Shown here: piece after piece, positions 11,009 through 19,838 of the stretch
Numbering within the stretch: position 1 is the stretch's first letter
Layout: each line of letters starts with the position of its first letter
DNA from: Klebsiella pneumoniae
GTDB lineage: Bacteria; Myxococcota_A; UBA796; GCA-2862545
Assembly: GCA_945882675.1 (NCBI GenBank)
Contig: CAMCWU010000006.1
Location: 1-34,692, forward strand
Direction: 5' to 3'
DNA: 34,692 bases
Notes under the pieces: generated by a model
Seen by the model: only the letters and a program-made list of their open reading frames with translations
What the model was told of the DNA's origin: nothing
The model's database searches: none
Made by a program: the position numbers and the translations under genes

Positions 11009-11793
11009 GCGCGGACGTCGACGGGTGTCAGCGCGCGGCATTCCGGATGCAGCTCGATCCGGCGTTCGCCGCCCGTATCCTCGACGGGGACGTGGCGGCG
11101 ATCGCGTCGACGGGCCTCGGGCCGCGCGAGATCGCGTGGCTGCGCGCAACGGACCGCGCGGCCTGGCTGGCCGAGCCGCGGCGGCGCGAGCAGGTGATCG
11201 GGAACATCGCGGGGGAGTTCGCGCTCACTGCGGCCCTGGCGCCGAAGGTCCGGCTGGACCGGTTCCTGGGCACCGACGGGATGCACGCGGCCATCGCCGG
11301 AGATCGGAGCCTCCCGCTCGCGTTCGCGGAGTGGCTGGTCCCGCTGGTGCCCCCGTCCGCCCGCCCGGTGGCGACCCTGGAGGCGGAGATGGCGCGCGCC
11401 CGGCGGCTGCAGGACCCGCGGCCGGACGCGGAGATCCGCCTCGCTCGCGGGGCGCGGATGGTGACGCTCCCGGGGGGGACGGTAGCGTACGCGGCCGACC
11501 TCCGGGTGGCGCTGGATGCGCGCGCGTCGCCGCCGCCGCGCCCCGTCGCAAGGCCCGACGCCCTCGTCGTGCTGGCTCCGCGCCCCACGCGCCGCTGGAC
11601 CCTCCCCGAGGTCGCCGTGGAGGAGGTGGGTGGCGCCGTCGCGGCCGTGATCCTCGCATCCCGCGACGGGATCCGGCGCGCCGACTTCGCCGTGCTCGCT
11701 GCCGCCTGGGAGGCGGGTCCAGGGGATGTCGAACGGGTCGTCGACGAGCTGGTGGCCGACGGGTATCTGGAAACGAACGCCCCGATCGGGTAG
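11005..11793 (+). CDS. Uncharacterised MNIO partner-like protein with a possible C-terminal winged-helix-like region
   Basis: GTGA overlap with the MNIO gene. N-terminal region AFRMQLDPAFAARILDGDVAAIASTGLGPREIAWLRATDRAAWLAEPRRREQVIGNIAGEF; C-terminal DGIRRADFAVLAAAWEAGPGDVERVVDELVADGYLETN. Confidence 0.7.
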   Translation: MSADVDGCQRAAFRMQLDPAFAARILDGDVAAIASTGLGPREIAWLRATDRAAWLAEPRRREQVIGNIAGEFALTAALAPKVRLDRFLGTDGMHAAIAGDRSLPLAFAEWLVPLVPPSARPVATLEAEMARARRLQDPRPDAEIRLARGARMVTLPGGTVAYAADLRVALDARASPPPRPVARPDALVVLAPRPTRRWTLPEVAVEEVGGAVAAVILASRDGIRRADFAVLAAAWEAGPGDVERVVDELVADGYLETNAPIG

Positions 11794-11804
11794 TGTGGAC
11801 ATCC

Positions 11805-12332
11805 ATGCCGAACGACCTCAGCGCAACGCTCCAGCTCCTCCCGATCTTCAACCTCCTCCGTCCAGAGGAGGTCGAGCGCATCACGGAAGTCGGCCGGGTC
11901 GAGTACTGGCAGGAAGGCGCGCTCGTCCTGGAGGAGCGCGCCGTCGGCCCCAGGATGATGGTAGTGCTGGAAGGCAGGGTAGAGGTCCTGCGGCGCGACA
12001 AGGCCGGCGTGCAGCGCGCCATCGCCGAGCTCGGCCCAGGCGAGATCCTCGGGGAGATGAGCCTCCTCCTGGAGCTCCCGCGCTCGGCCACCGTGCGCGC
12101 CGTGACCCCCCTTCGCGTATTCGCCATGGACCAAGCGGCGTTCCAAGAGCTCGTCGATCAGGACGACCCCGCGACGCTGAAGCTCGGCCTCGCGCTCTCG
12201 CGCATCCTCGCCATGCGCCTGATGCGCCTCAACGACCGGGTCCTCGACCTGCTCGGCCAGGCAGAGGGCGGCGTCCGCGAGCGCTTCCACGAAGCCCGCC
12301 AGGAGATCTTCAACCTGTGGGACGAGGGCTGA
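11805..12332 (+). CDS. Cyclic nucleotide-binding (CNB/cNMP) domain protein
   Basis: MPNDLSATLQLLPIFNLLRPEEVERITEVGRVEYWQEGALVLEERAVGPRMMVVLEGRVEVLR...LGPGEILGEMSLLLELPRSATVRAVTPLRVFAMDQAAF. Confidence 0.9.
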   Translation: MPNDLSATLQLLPIFNLLRPEEVERITEVGRVEYWQEGALVLEERAVGPRMMVVLEGRVEVLRRDKAGVQRAIAELGPGEILGEMSLLLELPRSATVRAVTPLRVFAMDQAAFQELVDQDDPATLKLGLALSRILAMRLMRLNDRVLDLLGQAEGGVRERFHEARQEIFNLWDEG

Positions 12333-12426
12333 TCGCTCGAACGGAGTCGTGGGCGGGTGAACAATTTGGGTCACGGTCGCACCACTGGTGCGCGCCCCCG
12401 GGTTAGTCAGGCGCCTGGAGGGCACC

Positions 12427-13209
12427 GTGTCCCGCACCATCCTCGTCGCTTTCGTCGTGGGCCTCGCCCTCTCCACCCCGGCTGGCGCGCAGGAGACCGG
12501 GGCGCCTCCCCCGGCTAGTCCTCCGGCAGTTGAGCCGATCTCGGTGGGTGAGCCGCCGGCGCCGGTGCCTGCGACGCCGCCGGTTCCCCCGATCGGCCCC
12601 ACGCCGCTGGACGGGCCCTCACCGATGGATGGCAGCGCGCCCGTCCTCCGCGACACGGAGGAAGGAGATCTTCCGATCCCGACCATGCAGATCGATCGCG
12701 TCCTCCCGCGCTTCAGCTACGAGCTGGCGGTCCAGGCCGGCTATGGGGACGTCGGCTACTTCCGGCAGACCGTCGGGCAGTGGATCAGCTTCGGCATCCG
12801 CTCGGCCTGGGGGCGCAACATCGGCCCGCATCGCCTGGCGGTGGAGGGCATCATCGGCCTGGAAGGCCCGTTCGGCACCCACACGACGATCCTCGCGGAG
12901 CCGCGTTTCGCGTGGGACTTCATCACGGGTGTCGAGAAGGGCGCGCAGCTCGGCGCCTCCCTCGGGCCGTCGTTCGCCTACCGGAACGTCGCGGTCGTCG
13001 GCCCGGAGAACAACCTCATCGCGTACACCGTCTCGCCGACCGCCGCGGTCCGCATCGGCTACTCCCAGGGCTGGAGCCGGGAAGGTCGCCGGTTCTTCGC
13101 GTTCGTCGAGCCTCGTGTGCGCTACGAGCTGGTGGGGGAGGCCGTCGATGACGGGCAGCCCTTCAGTCCGGGCGTCGTCATCGCGGTGGGCTCCGGCCGC
13201 GGATACTGA
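12427..13209 (+). CDS. Secreted/outer-membrane protein with Pro-rich N-terminal segment (putative beta-barrel)
   Basis: GTG at 12427 gives VSRTILVAFVVGLALSTPAGAQ signal peptide, a Pro-rich stretch, then alternating amphipathic strands (YELAVQAGYGDVGYF..., FAFVEPRVRYELVGEAV). Confidence 0.6.
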   Translation: MSRTILVAFVVGLALSTPAGAQETGAPPPASPPAVEPISVGEPPAPVPATPPVPPIGPTPLDGPSPMDGSAPVLRDTEEGDLPIPTMQIDRVLPRFSYELAVQAGYGDVGYFRQTVGQWISFGIRSAWGRNIGPHRLAVEGIIGLEGPFGTHTTILAEPRFAWDFITGVEKGAQLGASLGPSFAYRNVAVVGPENNLIAYTVSPTAAVRIGYSQGWSREGRRFFAFVEPRVRYELVGEAVDDGQPFSPGVVIAVGSGRGY

Positions 13210-13367
13210 GCGCGGGTCGTAGGTACCATCCGCGATAGTCACGCTCTGCCGCCCGGGAATGACAGACCTTGACTCGAAGGCGGGCTCGCCAGCGCCGGGC
13301 CCGGTGTTATAGGGCGCGGCAGTCACGCCGGCCCGATCTACCGGGCGTGCGTCGAATTGGAGGATCC

Positions 13368-14126
13368 GTGCGGAACGTCGTCTCTCTCGTGATCGCTGGC
13401 GCGCTGTTCGGGGGCTGCTCCGATCCCGAGCTGGCCGGCAAGGTCGCGGACCTCGAAGCCCGCCTGGCCAAGATGGAGGCGGGCGCCCCCGCGGCCGGCG
13501 CTCCCGGCGCCAAGGCCCCCGGCGCGAAGGCCCCCGGCGCCCCCATGAACGAAGAGAACGAGAAGGCGGCCGCCGAGCTCCTGAAGGCCGCGAGCCAGGC
13601 CGCGGAGGCCATGAACTACGACGACGCCAAGGCCAAGCTCGCCGAGCTCCAGACGAAGTACCCCGAGACCCGCCCGGCCCGCGCCGCGGTCCGCCTGCAG
13701 GAGGAGCTCTCGGTCGTCGGCAAGCCGGCCCAGGCGCTCAAGATCGACCACATGGTCCAGGGCGACCAGATCGACCTGAACTCCGGCAAGGCCACCCTGG
13801 TCGTGTTCTGGGAGGTCTGGTGCCCCCACTGCAAGAACGAGGTCCCGAAGCTCCAGGCGACCTACACGAAGTACCAGCCCAAGGGGCTGCAGCTCGTCGG
13901 CCTCACCAAGCAGACGAAGGGCACGACGGAAGACCAGGTCAAAGCCTTCATCGCCGAGAAGGGCGTGACCTACCCGATCGCCAAGGAGTCGGGCCAGGAG
14001 ACGTCGGAGTACTACGGCGTCAAGGGCATCCCGGCCGCGATCGTCGTCAAGGACGGCAAGGTCGTCTGGCGCGGTCACCCGGCCCGCCTGAGCGACGCCA
14101 TGCTCGACAAGTTCGTCGGGACCTGA
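13368..14126 (+). CDS. TlpA/thioredoxin-like lipoprotein
   Basis: GTG at 13368 with upstream GGAGG; VRNVVSLVIAGALFGGC|SDP lipobox; ATLVVFWEVWCPHCKNEVPKLQATYTKY (WCPHC active site); late cis-Pro region GVKGIPAAIVV. Confidence 0.9.
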   Translation: MRNVVSLVIAGALFGGCSDPELAGKVADLEARLAKMEAGAPAAGAPGAKAPGAKAPGAPMNEENEKAAAELLKAASQAAEAMNYDDAKAKLAELQTKYPETRPARAAVRLQEELSVVGKPAQALKIDHMVQGDQIDLNSGKATLVVFWEVWCPHCKNEVPKLQATYTKYQPKGLQLVGLTKQTKGTTEDQVKAFIAEKGVTYPIAKESGQETSEYYGVKGIPAAIVVKDGKVVWRGHPARLSDAMLDKFVGT

Positions 14127-14135
14127 TCGCACCCG

Positions 14136-14783
14136 TCACGGCTCGGGCCACGAACCTCCGGGGGGCGCCGCGTCGCGCGCTTCCCACACGTCCGTGAGCT
14201 GGGGCAGGATCCGCGTCGAGAGCAGACCTCCGCCGGGGATCGGGATTGGACCCGGCTTTTCCAGGCCCGCCGCGCGCACGCGCTCGCGCACGGCGTCGAT
14301 GTCCGGGACGGCCAACGGCTCCGGTCCCGCGCCCAACGTGAGCGCGGTGCGGACGAACGCGACCCAGGCGTCCTCGTACGGGGTCCGCTGCGCATCCGCC
14401 AGGAACGACGTCTGCAGCGTCCGGTCGCCCACGGGCTCGAGCACCACGACCAGCCAGTGCCGGCGCGACGAGATCTCGCAGATCCCGCCCGCGGCATAGC
14501 GCTTTCCGTCGGTCCACCCTCGGTCGAACAGGACCGGCGCGCACACGCTGCGGCCCCAGCGGAGCGCCGCGTCCTCGGACGGCGGATCTGCCACCCAGGC
14601 GACGTCGAACCAGCTGCGCCCGTCCGGCGCGTCCACCTTGAGCGCGGCTCCGCTCCGCGCCACCACGGCGCCCACCGGCACCATGAGCGCCCACCCGTCC
14701 CCGCGCAGGGGCTCGAGCGGCTCCTCCTCGTGGATCCGGCCCGCGCCGCCTCCGCACGCGATCAGCCACACCAGCGCGAGCAT
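14136..14783 (-). CDS. Hypothetical lipoprotein
   Basis: MLALVWLIAC|GGGAGRIHEEEPLEPLRGDGWALMVPVGAVVARSG...; strong GGGGAGGG upstream of the ATG. Confidence 0.65.
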   Translation of the reverse strand: MLALVWLIACGGGAGRIHEEEPLEPLRGDGWALMVPVGAVVARSGAALKVDAPDGRSWFDVAWVADPPSEDAALRWGRSVCAPVLFDRGWTDGKRYAAGGICEISSRRHWLVVVLEPVGDRTLQTSFLADAQRTPYEDAWVAFVRTALTLGAGPEPLAVPDIDAVRERVRAAGLEKPGPIPIPGGGLLSTRILPQLTDVWEARDAAPPGGSWPEP

Positions 14784-14903
14784 CCACCCTCCCCGGGGAT
14801 CCGGTAGCTCCGCCGCGGCGCCGGGGCCACTCGGGGGGTGCCACCGTTCGCTGCTACCGGCCCGCGTGACGGTTGGTTACGATGTGTCACCCTGGAGGGT
14901 TCC

Positions 14904-15506
14904 ATGCGCACCGCCATCATCGCTCTCGTCCTCGCCGCCTGCGGCACCACCGAGCCCGAGCCGGCCCCGGCCCCGGCCCCGGCCCCCGCGGCTCCGGCTC
15001 CCGCTCCGGCCCCGCCGCCGGCCCCGGCCGTGGACCCCGACCTCACGACCATGACGCCCGAGCAGCAGATGGTCGAGTTGATGAAGATCGGCGAGAACGT
15101 CTACAAGGCGGGCGGAAAGGGCGGGATCGCCTGTACGACCTGCCATATGGAGAACGGCCAGGGCACGCCCGGCGCGTTCCCCCCGCTCGTCGGCGCCAAG
15201 GGGTGGATGGGTGACTGCACCCAGCACGCGGGTATCGTCGTCCACGGTCTCCAGGGCGAGATCGAGGTTCAGGGCCAGAAGTACAATGGCGTGATGACCC
15301 CGCAGGGCACCATGCTGACCGACCTCGAGATCGCGGCCGTCATCACGTACGAGCGGAACAGCTGGGGCAACGACTTCGGCCTGTGCCTCCCCGCGGACGT
15401 CGTCACGGCGCGCGCGGCCCCGCCCCCGACCGCTCCCCAGGCGGGCGGCGGCGAGGGCAAGACGGGCAAGGGCGGCAAGGCCGGCAAGGCCGGCAAGGCC
15501 CAGTAG
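14904..15506 (+). CDS. Lipoprotein c-type cytochrome
   Basis: MRTAIIALVLAAC|GTTEPEPAPAP... lipobox; CTTCH haem-binding motif; GVMTPQG distal Met; cytochrome c fold GENVYKAGGKGGIACTTCHMENGQG. Confidence 0.88.
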   Translation: MRTAIIALVLAACGTTEPEPAPAPAPAPAAPAPAPAPPPAPAVDPDLTTMTPEQQMVELMKIGENVYKAGGKGGIACTTCHMENGQGTPGAFPPLVGAKGWMGDCTQHAGIVVHGLQGEIEVQGQKYNGVMTPQGTMLTDLEIAAVITYERNSWGNDFGLCLPADVVTARAAPPPTAPQAGGGEGKTGKGGKAGKAGKAQ

Positions 15507-15513
15507 TCTCGAC

Positions 15514-16920
15514 CTAGCGCTTGCGTCCGCCGCCTCCGCGGCCGCCCTTGTCACCGGGCGGCTTGCGGTCGCCGGAGGGCTTGCGGTCGCCGGAGGGGCT
15601 GCGGTCGCCGGACGGCTTCCGGTCACCGCTGGGCTTGCGGTCCCCGGCGGGCTTCCGGTCCCCGGAGGGCTGGCGGTCCCCGGAGGGCCTCCGGTTGGCC
15701 GACGGCTTGTGCTCGGCGTGCGAGCGGTCGCCGCCCGGCCGGCGATCCCCGCTCGGCTTGTTGTCGGACCGCGGCCGGCTCTCACCCGGCGGCCTGCGCT
15801 CCGTCCGGCCCTTTCCGTCGACGCCGTCGAGCTTGTCGATCAGCGCGCGGTCCCGCGGCGTGACCAGGTTGATCACCACGCCGGTCCGCCCCGCGCGAGC
15901 CGTCCGGCCGACGCGATGCAGGTAGTTCGCCATATCCTGCGGCAGGTGGTAATTGATCACCCGGCCCACGTGCGGGATGTCTAGCCCGCGGCTGCCCAGG
16001 TCCGTCGACACCAGCACCGGCACCGTGCCCTCGCGGAACGACTTCAGGTTCTTCCGGCGCTCTCCGCGGTCCATCTCGCCGCGGTACACGACGCACTCGT
16101 AGCCGAGCTCCGTCACCTGGTCCGCGATCTCGTCACATTGATCGCGCGTGTTCGCGAAGATCAGCGTCCCACCCTCGACGTCCTCCGCCAGCGCGGCCTG
16201 CAGGTGCGGCAGCCGCTTGCCGCCGTCCACGACCAGGTTCCGGGTGGTGAGCGTGACCACGACCTTGTGGCTGCCCTCGCTCCGGATCACCACGGGCTCA
16301 TGGAAGAGCTTCGCGATCAACGCCTCGATCGGCTTCGGGACGGTCGCCGAGAACAGGGCGAGCTGCCGCTCCCGCGGCGCGGCCTCCACCACGCGCGTAG
16401 CCGCCGGGAGGAAGCCGAGATCCACGAGCTGATCGGCCTCGTCGAGGACCACCACCCGCAGGTCCCCCAGGTGCACCACCTGCGCGTCCAGGAGCTGGGT
16501 GAGCCGCCCCGGCGTCGCCACGAGGATCTCGTACGCGCCCTCCGCGCTCCGCCGCGTCACGTCCGCGCTCGTCCCGCCGAGCACGCTCCGCACGCGCAGC
16601 CGGGTCTCGTGGGTGAACCCCTTGATCACGCGGGTGACCTGCTCGCCGAGGTCGCGCGTCGGCACGAGCACGAGCGCGCGCGGATGGCCGGCCTCCGTCA
16701 CGCGGTCGCCGTCGTCCTCCAGCCGCTTGAGCCGGTCGAGGACCGGGAGCACGTACGTGAGCGTCTTGCCGCTCCCCGTCTCCGCTACGCCGACCACCGA
16801 CTTGCCCATGAGCAACGCCGGGAGCGCGCGGCCCTGGATATCCGTCGGCGTGACGAGCTCCTGGGTGGCGAGGGTCGCCTGGAGGGACGGGAGGAGGTTG
16901 AACTCGGAGAAGGACTGCAC
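15514..16920 (-). CDS. DEAD-box RNA helicase with repetitive basic C-terminal tail
   Basis: GTG at 16920: VQSFSEFNLLPSLQATLATQELVTPTDIQGRALPALL, AETGSGKT, VLDEADQLVDLGF, LFSAT, HRVGRTARAG; C-terminal (SGDRKP)n. Confidence 0.93.
   Translation of the reverse strand: MQSFSEFNLLPSLQATLATQELVTPTDIQGRALPALLMGKSVVGVAETGSGKTLTYVLPVLDRLKRLEDDGDRVTEAGHPRALVLVPTRDLGEQVTRVIKGFTHETRLRVRSVLGGTSADVTRRSAEGAYEILVATPGRLTQLLDAQVVHLGDLRVVVLDEADQLVDLGFLPAATRVVEAAPRERQLALFSATVPKPIEALIAKLFHEPVVIRSEGSHKVVVTLTTRNLVVDGGKRLPHLQAALAEDVEGGTLIFANTRDQCDEIADQVTELGYECVVYRGEMDRGERRKNLKSFREGTVPVLVSTDLGSRGLDIPHVGRVINYHLPQDMANYLHRVGRTARAGRTGVVINLVTPRDRALIDKLDGVDGKGRTERRPPGESRPRSDNKPSGDRRPGGDRSHAEHKPSANRRPSGDRQPSGDRKPAGDRKPSGDRKPSGDRSPSGDRKPSGDRKPPGDKGGRGGGGRKR
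15545..15770 (-). repeat. 18-bp tandem repeats encoding (P/S)SGDRKP-type hexapeptides in the helicase tail
   Basis: Repeated plus-strand units such as GGGCTTGCGGTCGCCGGA; protein PSGDRQPSGDRKPAGDRKPSGDRKPSGDRSPSGDRKPSGDRKPPGDK. Confidence 0.85.
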
Positions 16921-17005
16921 GGGCGGCTCCTGGCGGGGCCACCTGATATCTCGTTTTTTGGGGGTTCGGGTGGGCCGGAGGTGCTGGGGCGCCGGTCCGC
17001 GCGCT

Positions 17006-17743
17006 CTACCGACCGAAGAGATCTCTCCAGACGAGGTCGCCCTGGAAGCACGGGCTGTCGGCGTTCGCGAGCATGGCGGCGCGGACCTCCACCTCCGTCT
17101 GGCGGCGCGCCTGCCACTGCACGCCGAGGCCGCCCTCGACGAGCGGGCGATCCGCCACGACGACCAGGTAGCCCTGGCCGTCCCAGCCCTGGAGCGCCGC
17201 CTGCGCCACGGAGAACCCGCGCCACGCCATCGCGGCCGCAAACGTCTCTTCTAGCGCGACGGGCACCGTGTGGTCGCCCATGGCCGCCGAGAGCTGGAAG
17301 TAGTACGACGGGGGGATCGGGGCCTCGACGGCCGGGGGGCGCAGGCCGTACGGCAGGCCGGCGGCGACGAGCTTCGCGCCGTCCTTCCCGGTCTCCAACA
17401 GATCGGCATAGGCGGGGTACGAAGCGTATAATAGATCGGCGTCGTCGTCCGAGAGGAAGCCCAGACGCTCCGGCAGATCCGGCTCTCCGAGACGGCCCGC
17501 GACCCAGTCGTCGAGCGCGGCCTGGCGCCGCCGGTCCACGGCCTGGAGCGCGACGGTCACGGTGTCCCCGCGCCGGAGCAACGTGCGAACCAGCTTCGCC
17601 GCCCGGTTCGCGTCCATCTCCACGCCGCGGCGCTCACCGAGGACCACCACCGCGGGCGCCGCGAGGTCCTCGATCACGCCGTACATACCGACATATTCAC
17701 AGGTCTGGGCGCTGGCGCCCAGCGCGAGGAGGAGCAACGTCAT
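17006..17743 (-). CDS. Secreted protein, possibly divergent ChaN-like
   Basis: MTLLLLALGASAQ signal; AAPAVVVLGERRGVEMDANRAAKLVRTLLRRGDTVTVALQAVDRRRQAALDDWVAG resembles the N-terminal region of ChaN/haem-binding uptake proteins. Confidence 0.45.
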   Translation of the reverse strand: MTLLLLALGASAQTCEYVGMYGVIEDLAAPAVVVLGERRGVEMDANRAAKLVRTLLRRGDTVTVALQAVDRRRQAALDDWVAGRLGEPDLPERLGFLSDDDADLLYASYPAYADLLETGKDGAKLVAAGLPYGLRPPAVEAPIPPSYYFQLSAAMGDHTVPVALEETFAAAMAWRGFSVAQAALQGWDGQGYLVVVADRPLVEGGLGVQWQARRQTEVEVRAAMLANADSPCFQGDLVWRDLFGR

Positions 17744-18717
17744 CGCATATAGTCGTCGCTGGGGGGTGCGGAAGGTGGCGGAGGGGGCTGGGGGCGGCCG
17801 GGGCCGCGAGTGGCCACGGGAGGAGCGGCGATCTGCTGGTACTCGTGCGCCTTGTCGAGGATCCGGGCGCGCGTGCCCTCGTCCAGCAGGTCGAGCGCGG
17901 CGCTGACCGAGCGCTGGCCGGCCGCGGCCATCTCCGCGCGCTCCTGGGCGCGGGTGAGTTGCCGGCGATTGACCATCAATACCACGCCGCCGATGGCCCC
18001 CGCGATGAAGAGGAAGCTGATGATCCCCTTCAGCGTGCGCTCGGTGCTCTGCGCCTGGAGCGTGACCTGCGCGACCATGTTGTCCGTCAGGCCGCCAACC
18101 GACCGCTCGAACGGCATGAGCAGGTTCTCGGTCATCGTGCTCTCGATGGTCTCGCCGACTGCGGGCGTTCCACCCTGGCCTTCGCGCATGGCGATGTAGA
18201 TCGACTCGCGCAGGACGTCCGAGAGCGCGTACTTCAGGTCCTCGTCCCGGAGCTCCTCCTTCAGCCGGGTCGTGGCGCTCGATACGACACCTTCCACCAT
18301 GTCTTCCAGCGAGCCCTTCAGCTCGCCGCGGAAGCCCTCTGCCAGCGCGAGCACGATGTCCTTGCGGATCATCTCACGCATCTCGGGGCTCACTTCGTTC
18401 CGGATGCCCTGGCCGGCGCGCATGGTGGCGACGGTGATGAGGCCGTCGATCGCCGCTTCGAGCTTCTGCTGCTGCTCGGGCGAGATGTCGGTCGCGCCCG
18501 CCGACAGGCCGGAGCCGAGCTGGTGGCCGAGCTCCGCCATCAGCTGCTTGTCGAGGATGTCCTGGGCGATCCCGTCGACGCCCGGGCTGCGGCCCTCCCC
18601 ACCGACCTCGTCGAGGGCGCCGGCCACCAGCCCCGAGCCGATCTTGTACATGCAGCCGCCGCCGCCGAGCAGCAGGCAGGCCCCCATGACCAGCGATCGG
18701 AGGAGCAGGCGGTTCAA
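17740..18717 (-). CDS. Hypothetical membrane lipoprotein with an internal TM segment and Pro-rich C-terminus
   Basis: MNRLLLRSLVMGACLLLGGGGC|MYK; internal GIISFLFIAGAIGGVVLMVNRRQ; 4-bp ATGA overlap with the downstream ChaN-like gene. Confidence 0.65.
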   Translation of the reverse strand: MNRLLLRSLVMGACLLLGGGGCMYKIGSGLVAGALDEVGGEGRSPGVDGIAQDILDKQLMAELGHQLGSGLSAGATDISPEQQQKLEAAIDGLITVATMRAGQGIRNEVSPEMREMIRKDIVLALAEGFRGELKGSLEDMVEGVVSSATTRLKEELRDEDLKYALSDVLRESIYIAMREGQGGTPAVGETIESTMTENLLMPFERSVGGLTDNMVAQVTLQAQSTERTLKGIISFLFIAGAIGGVVLMVNRRQLTRAQERAEMAAAGQRSVSAALDLLDEGTRARILDKAHEYQQIAAPPVATRGPGRPQPPPPPSAPPSDDYMR

Positions 18718-18723
18718 GCGACC

Positions 18724-19788
18724 TCAGGCGACGGTGATGGCGGAGGCGAGGTACACGTCCTGGATGGCGTTGAGGAGCGCCACGCCGTCCGCGAGCGGCT
18801 TCTGGAACGCCTTGCGCCCCGAGATGAGTCCCATGCCGCCCGCCCGCTTGTTGATGACGGCGGTGCGCACCGCGGCCGCGAGGTCGTTCTGGCCGGACTC
18901 GCCGCCCGAGTTGATCATGCCGATCCGGCCCATGTACGCGTTGACCACCTGGTAGCGCGTGAGATCGATCGGGTGGTCGCTCGTGAGCTGCTCGTAGACC
19001 TTCTTGTGGGTCTTTCCGAACTTCGGCAGCTCGGGGTCGGTGTAGCCGCCGTTGCCCTCCGGCATCTTCTGCTTGACGATGTCCGCGCCGATGGTCGCGC
19101 CGAGGTGGATGGCCTGGCTCGTGAGGTCCGAAGACGTGCTGTGATCGCGGGTCTTCGTCTTGAACGCGTCGTTGCGGACATAGCACCAGAGCACGGTGAA
19201 CATGCCGAGGCGATGGGCTTCCTCGAACGCGGCGGCGATCTCCGTGAGCTGGCGGCGGCTGCCGTCGCTCCCCCAGTAGATGGTCGCGCCGACGCCGATC
19301 GCGCCCAGATCGAACGCCTGGCGGACGGAGCCGAACAGCACCTGATCGAAGGTGTTCGGGTAGGACAGGAGCTCGTTGTGGTTGATCTTGACCATGAACG
19401 GGATCTTGTGGGCGTACTTCCGGGACATGAGGCCGAGGACGCCGAAGGTCGACGCGACCGCGTTGCACCCGCCCTCGATCGCGAGCTGCACGATCTTCTC
19501 GGGGTCGAACATGGCGGGGTTAGGCGCGAACGACGCGCCGGCCGAGTGCTCGATGCCCTGGTCGACCGGGAGGATCGAGAGGTAGCCCGTGCCGCGCAGG
19601 CGGCCGGTATCGAACATCCGCTGCAGGTTTCCGAGCACCGCGGGCGGCCGGTCCGACGGCACGAAGATCCGATCCACGTAGTCGGGGCCCGGCAGCGTGA
19701 GCTGGTCGCGGCTCACGGTGCGGCAGGTGTGCTCGAGCAGCGACTGCGCGTCCGAGCCGAGCAGCTCGGTGATCTGGCCGATGTCCAT
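18724..19788 (-). CDS. Class I fructose-bisphosphate aldolase (FbaB/DhnA type)
   Basis: [93 protein letters not shown]. Confidence 0.93.
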   Translation of the reverse strand: MDIGQITELLGSDAQSLLEHTCRTVSRDQLTLPGPDYVDRIFVPSDRPPAVLGNLQRMFDTGRLRGTGYLSILPVDQGIEHSAGASFAPNPAMFDPEKIVQLAIEGGCNAVASTFGVLGLMSRKYAHKIPFMVKINHNELLSYPNTFDQVLFGSVRQAFDLGAIGVGATIYWGSDGSRRQLTEIAAAFEEAHRLGMFTVLWCYVRNDAFKTKTRDHSTSSDLTSQAIHLGATIGADIVKQKMPEGNGGYTDPELPKFGKTHKKVYEQLTSDHPIDLTRYQVVNAYMGRIGMINSGGESGQNDLAAAVRTAVINKRAGGMGLISGRKAFQKPLADGVALLNAIQDVYLASAITVA

Positions 19789-19838
19789 CCGGGTCCTCCG
19801 TTACAGCTCCTCCGGGTAACCCGGTGGTCCGGCGGATC

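Noticed and set aside
13269-13312. TTGACT ... TTATAG as a promoter for the TlpA-like gene
   Set aside because: Spacing is about 32 nt, too long for a sigma70 promoter.
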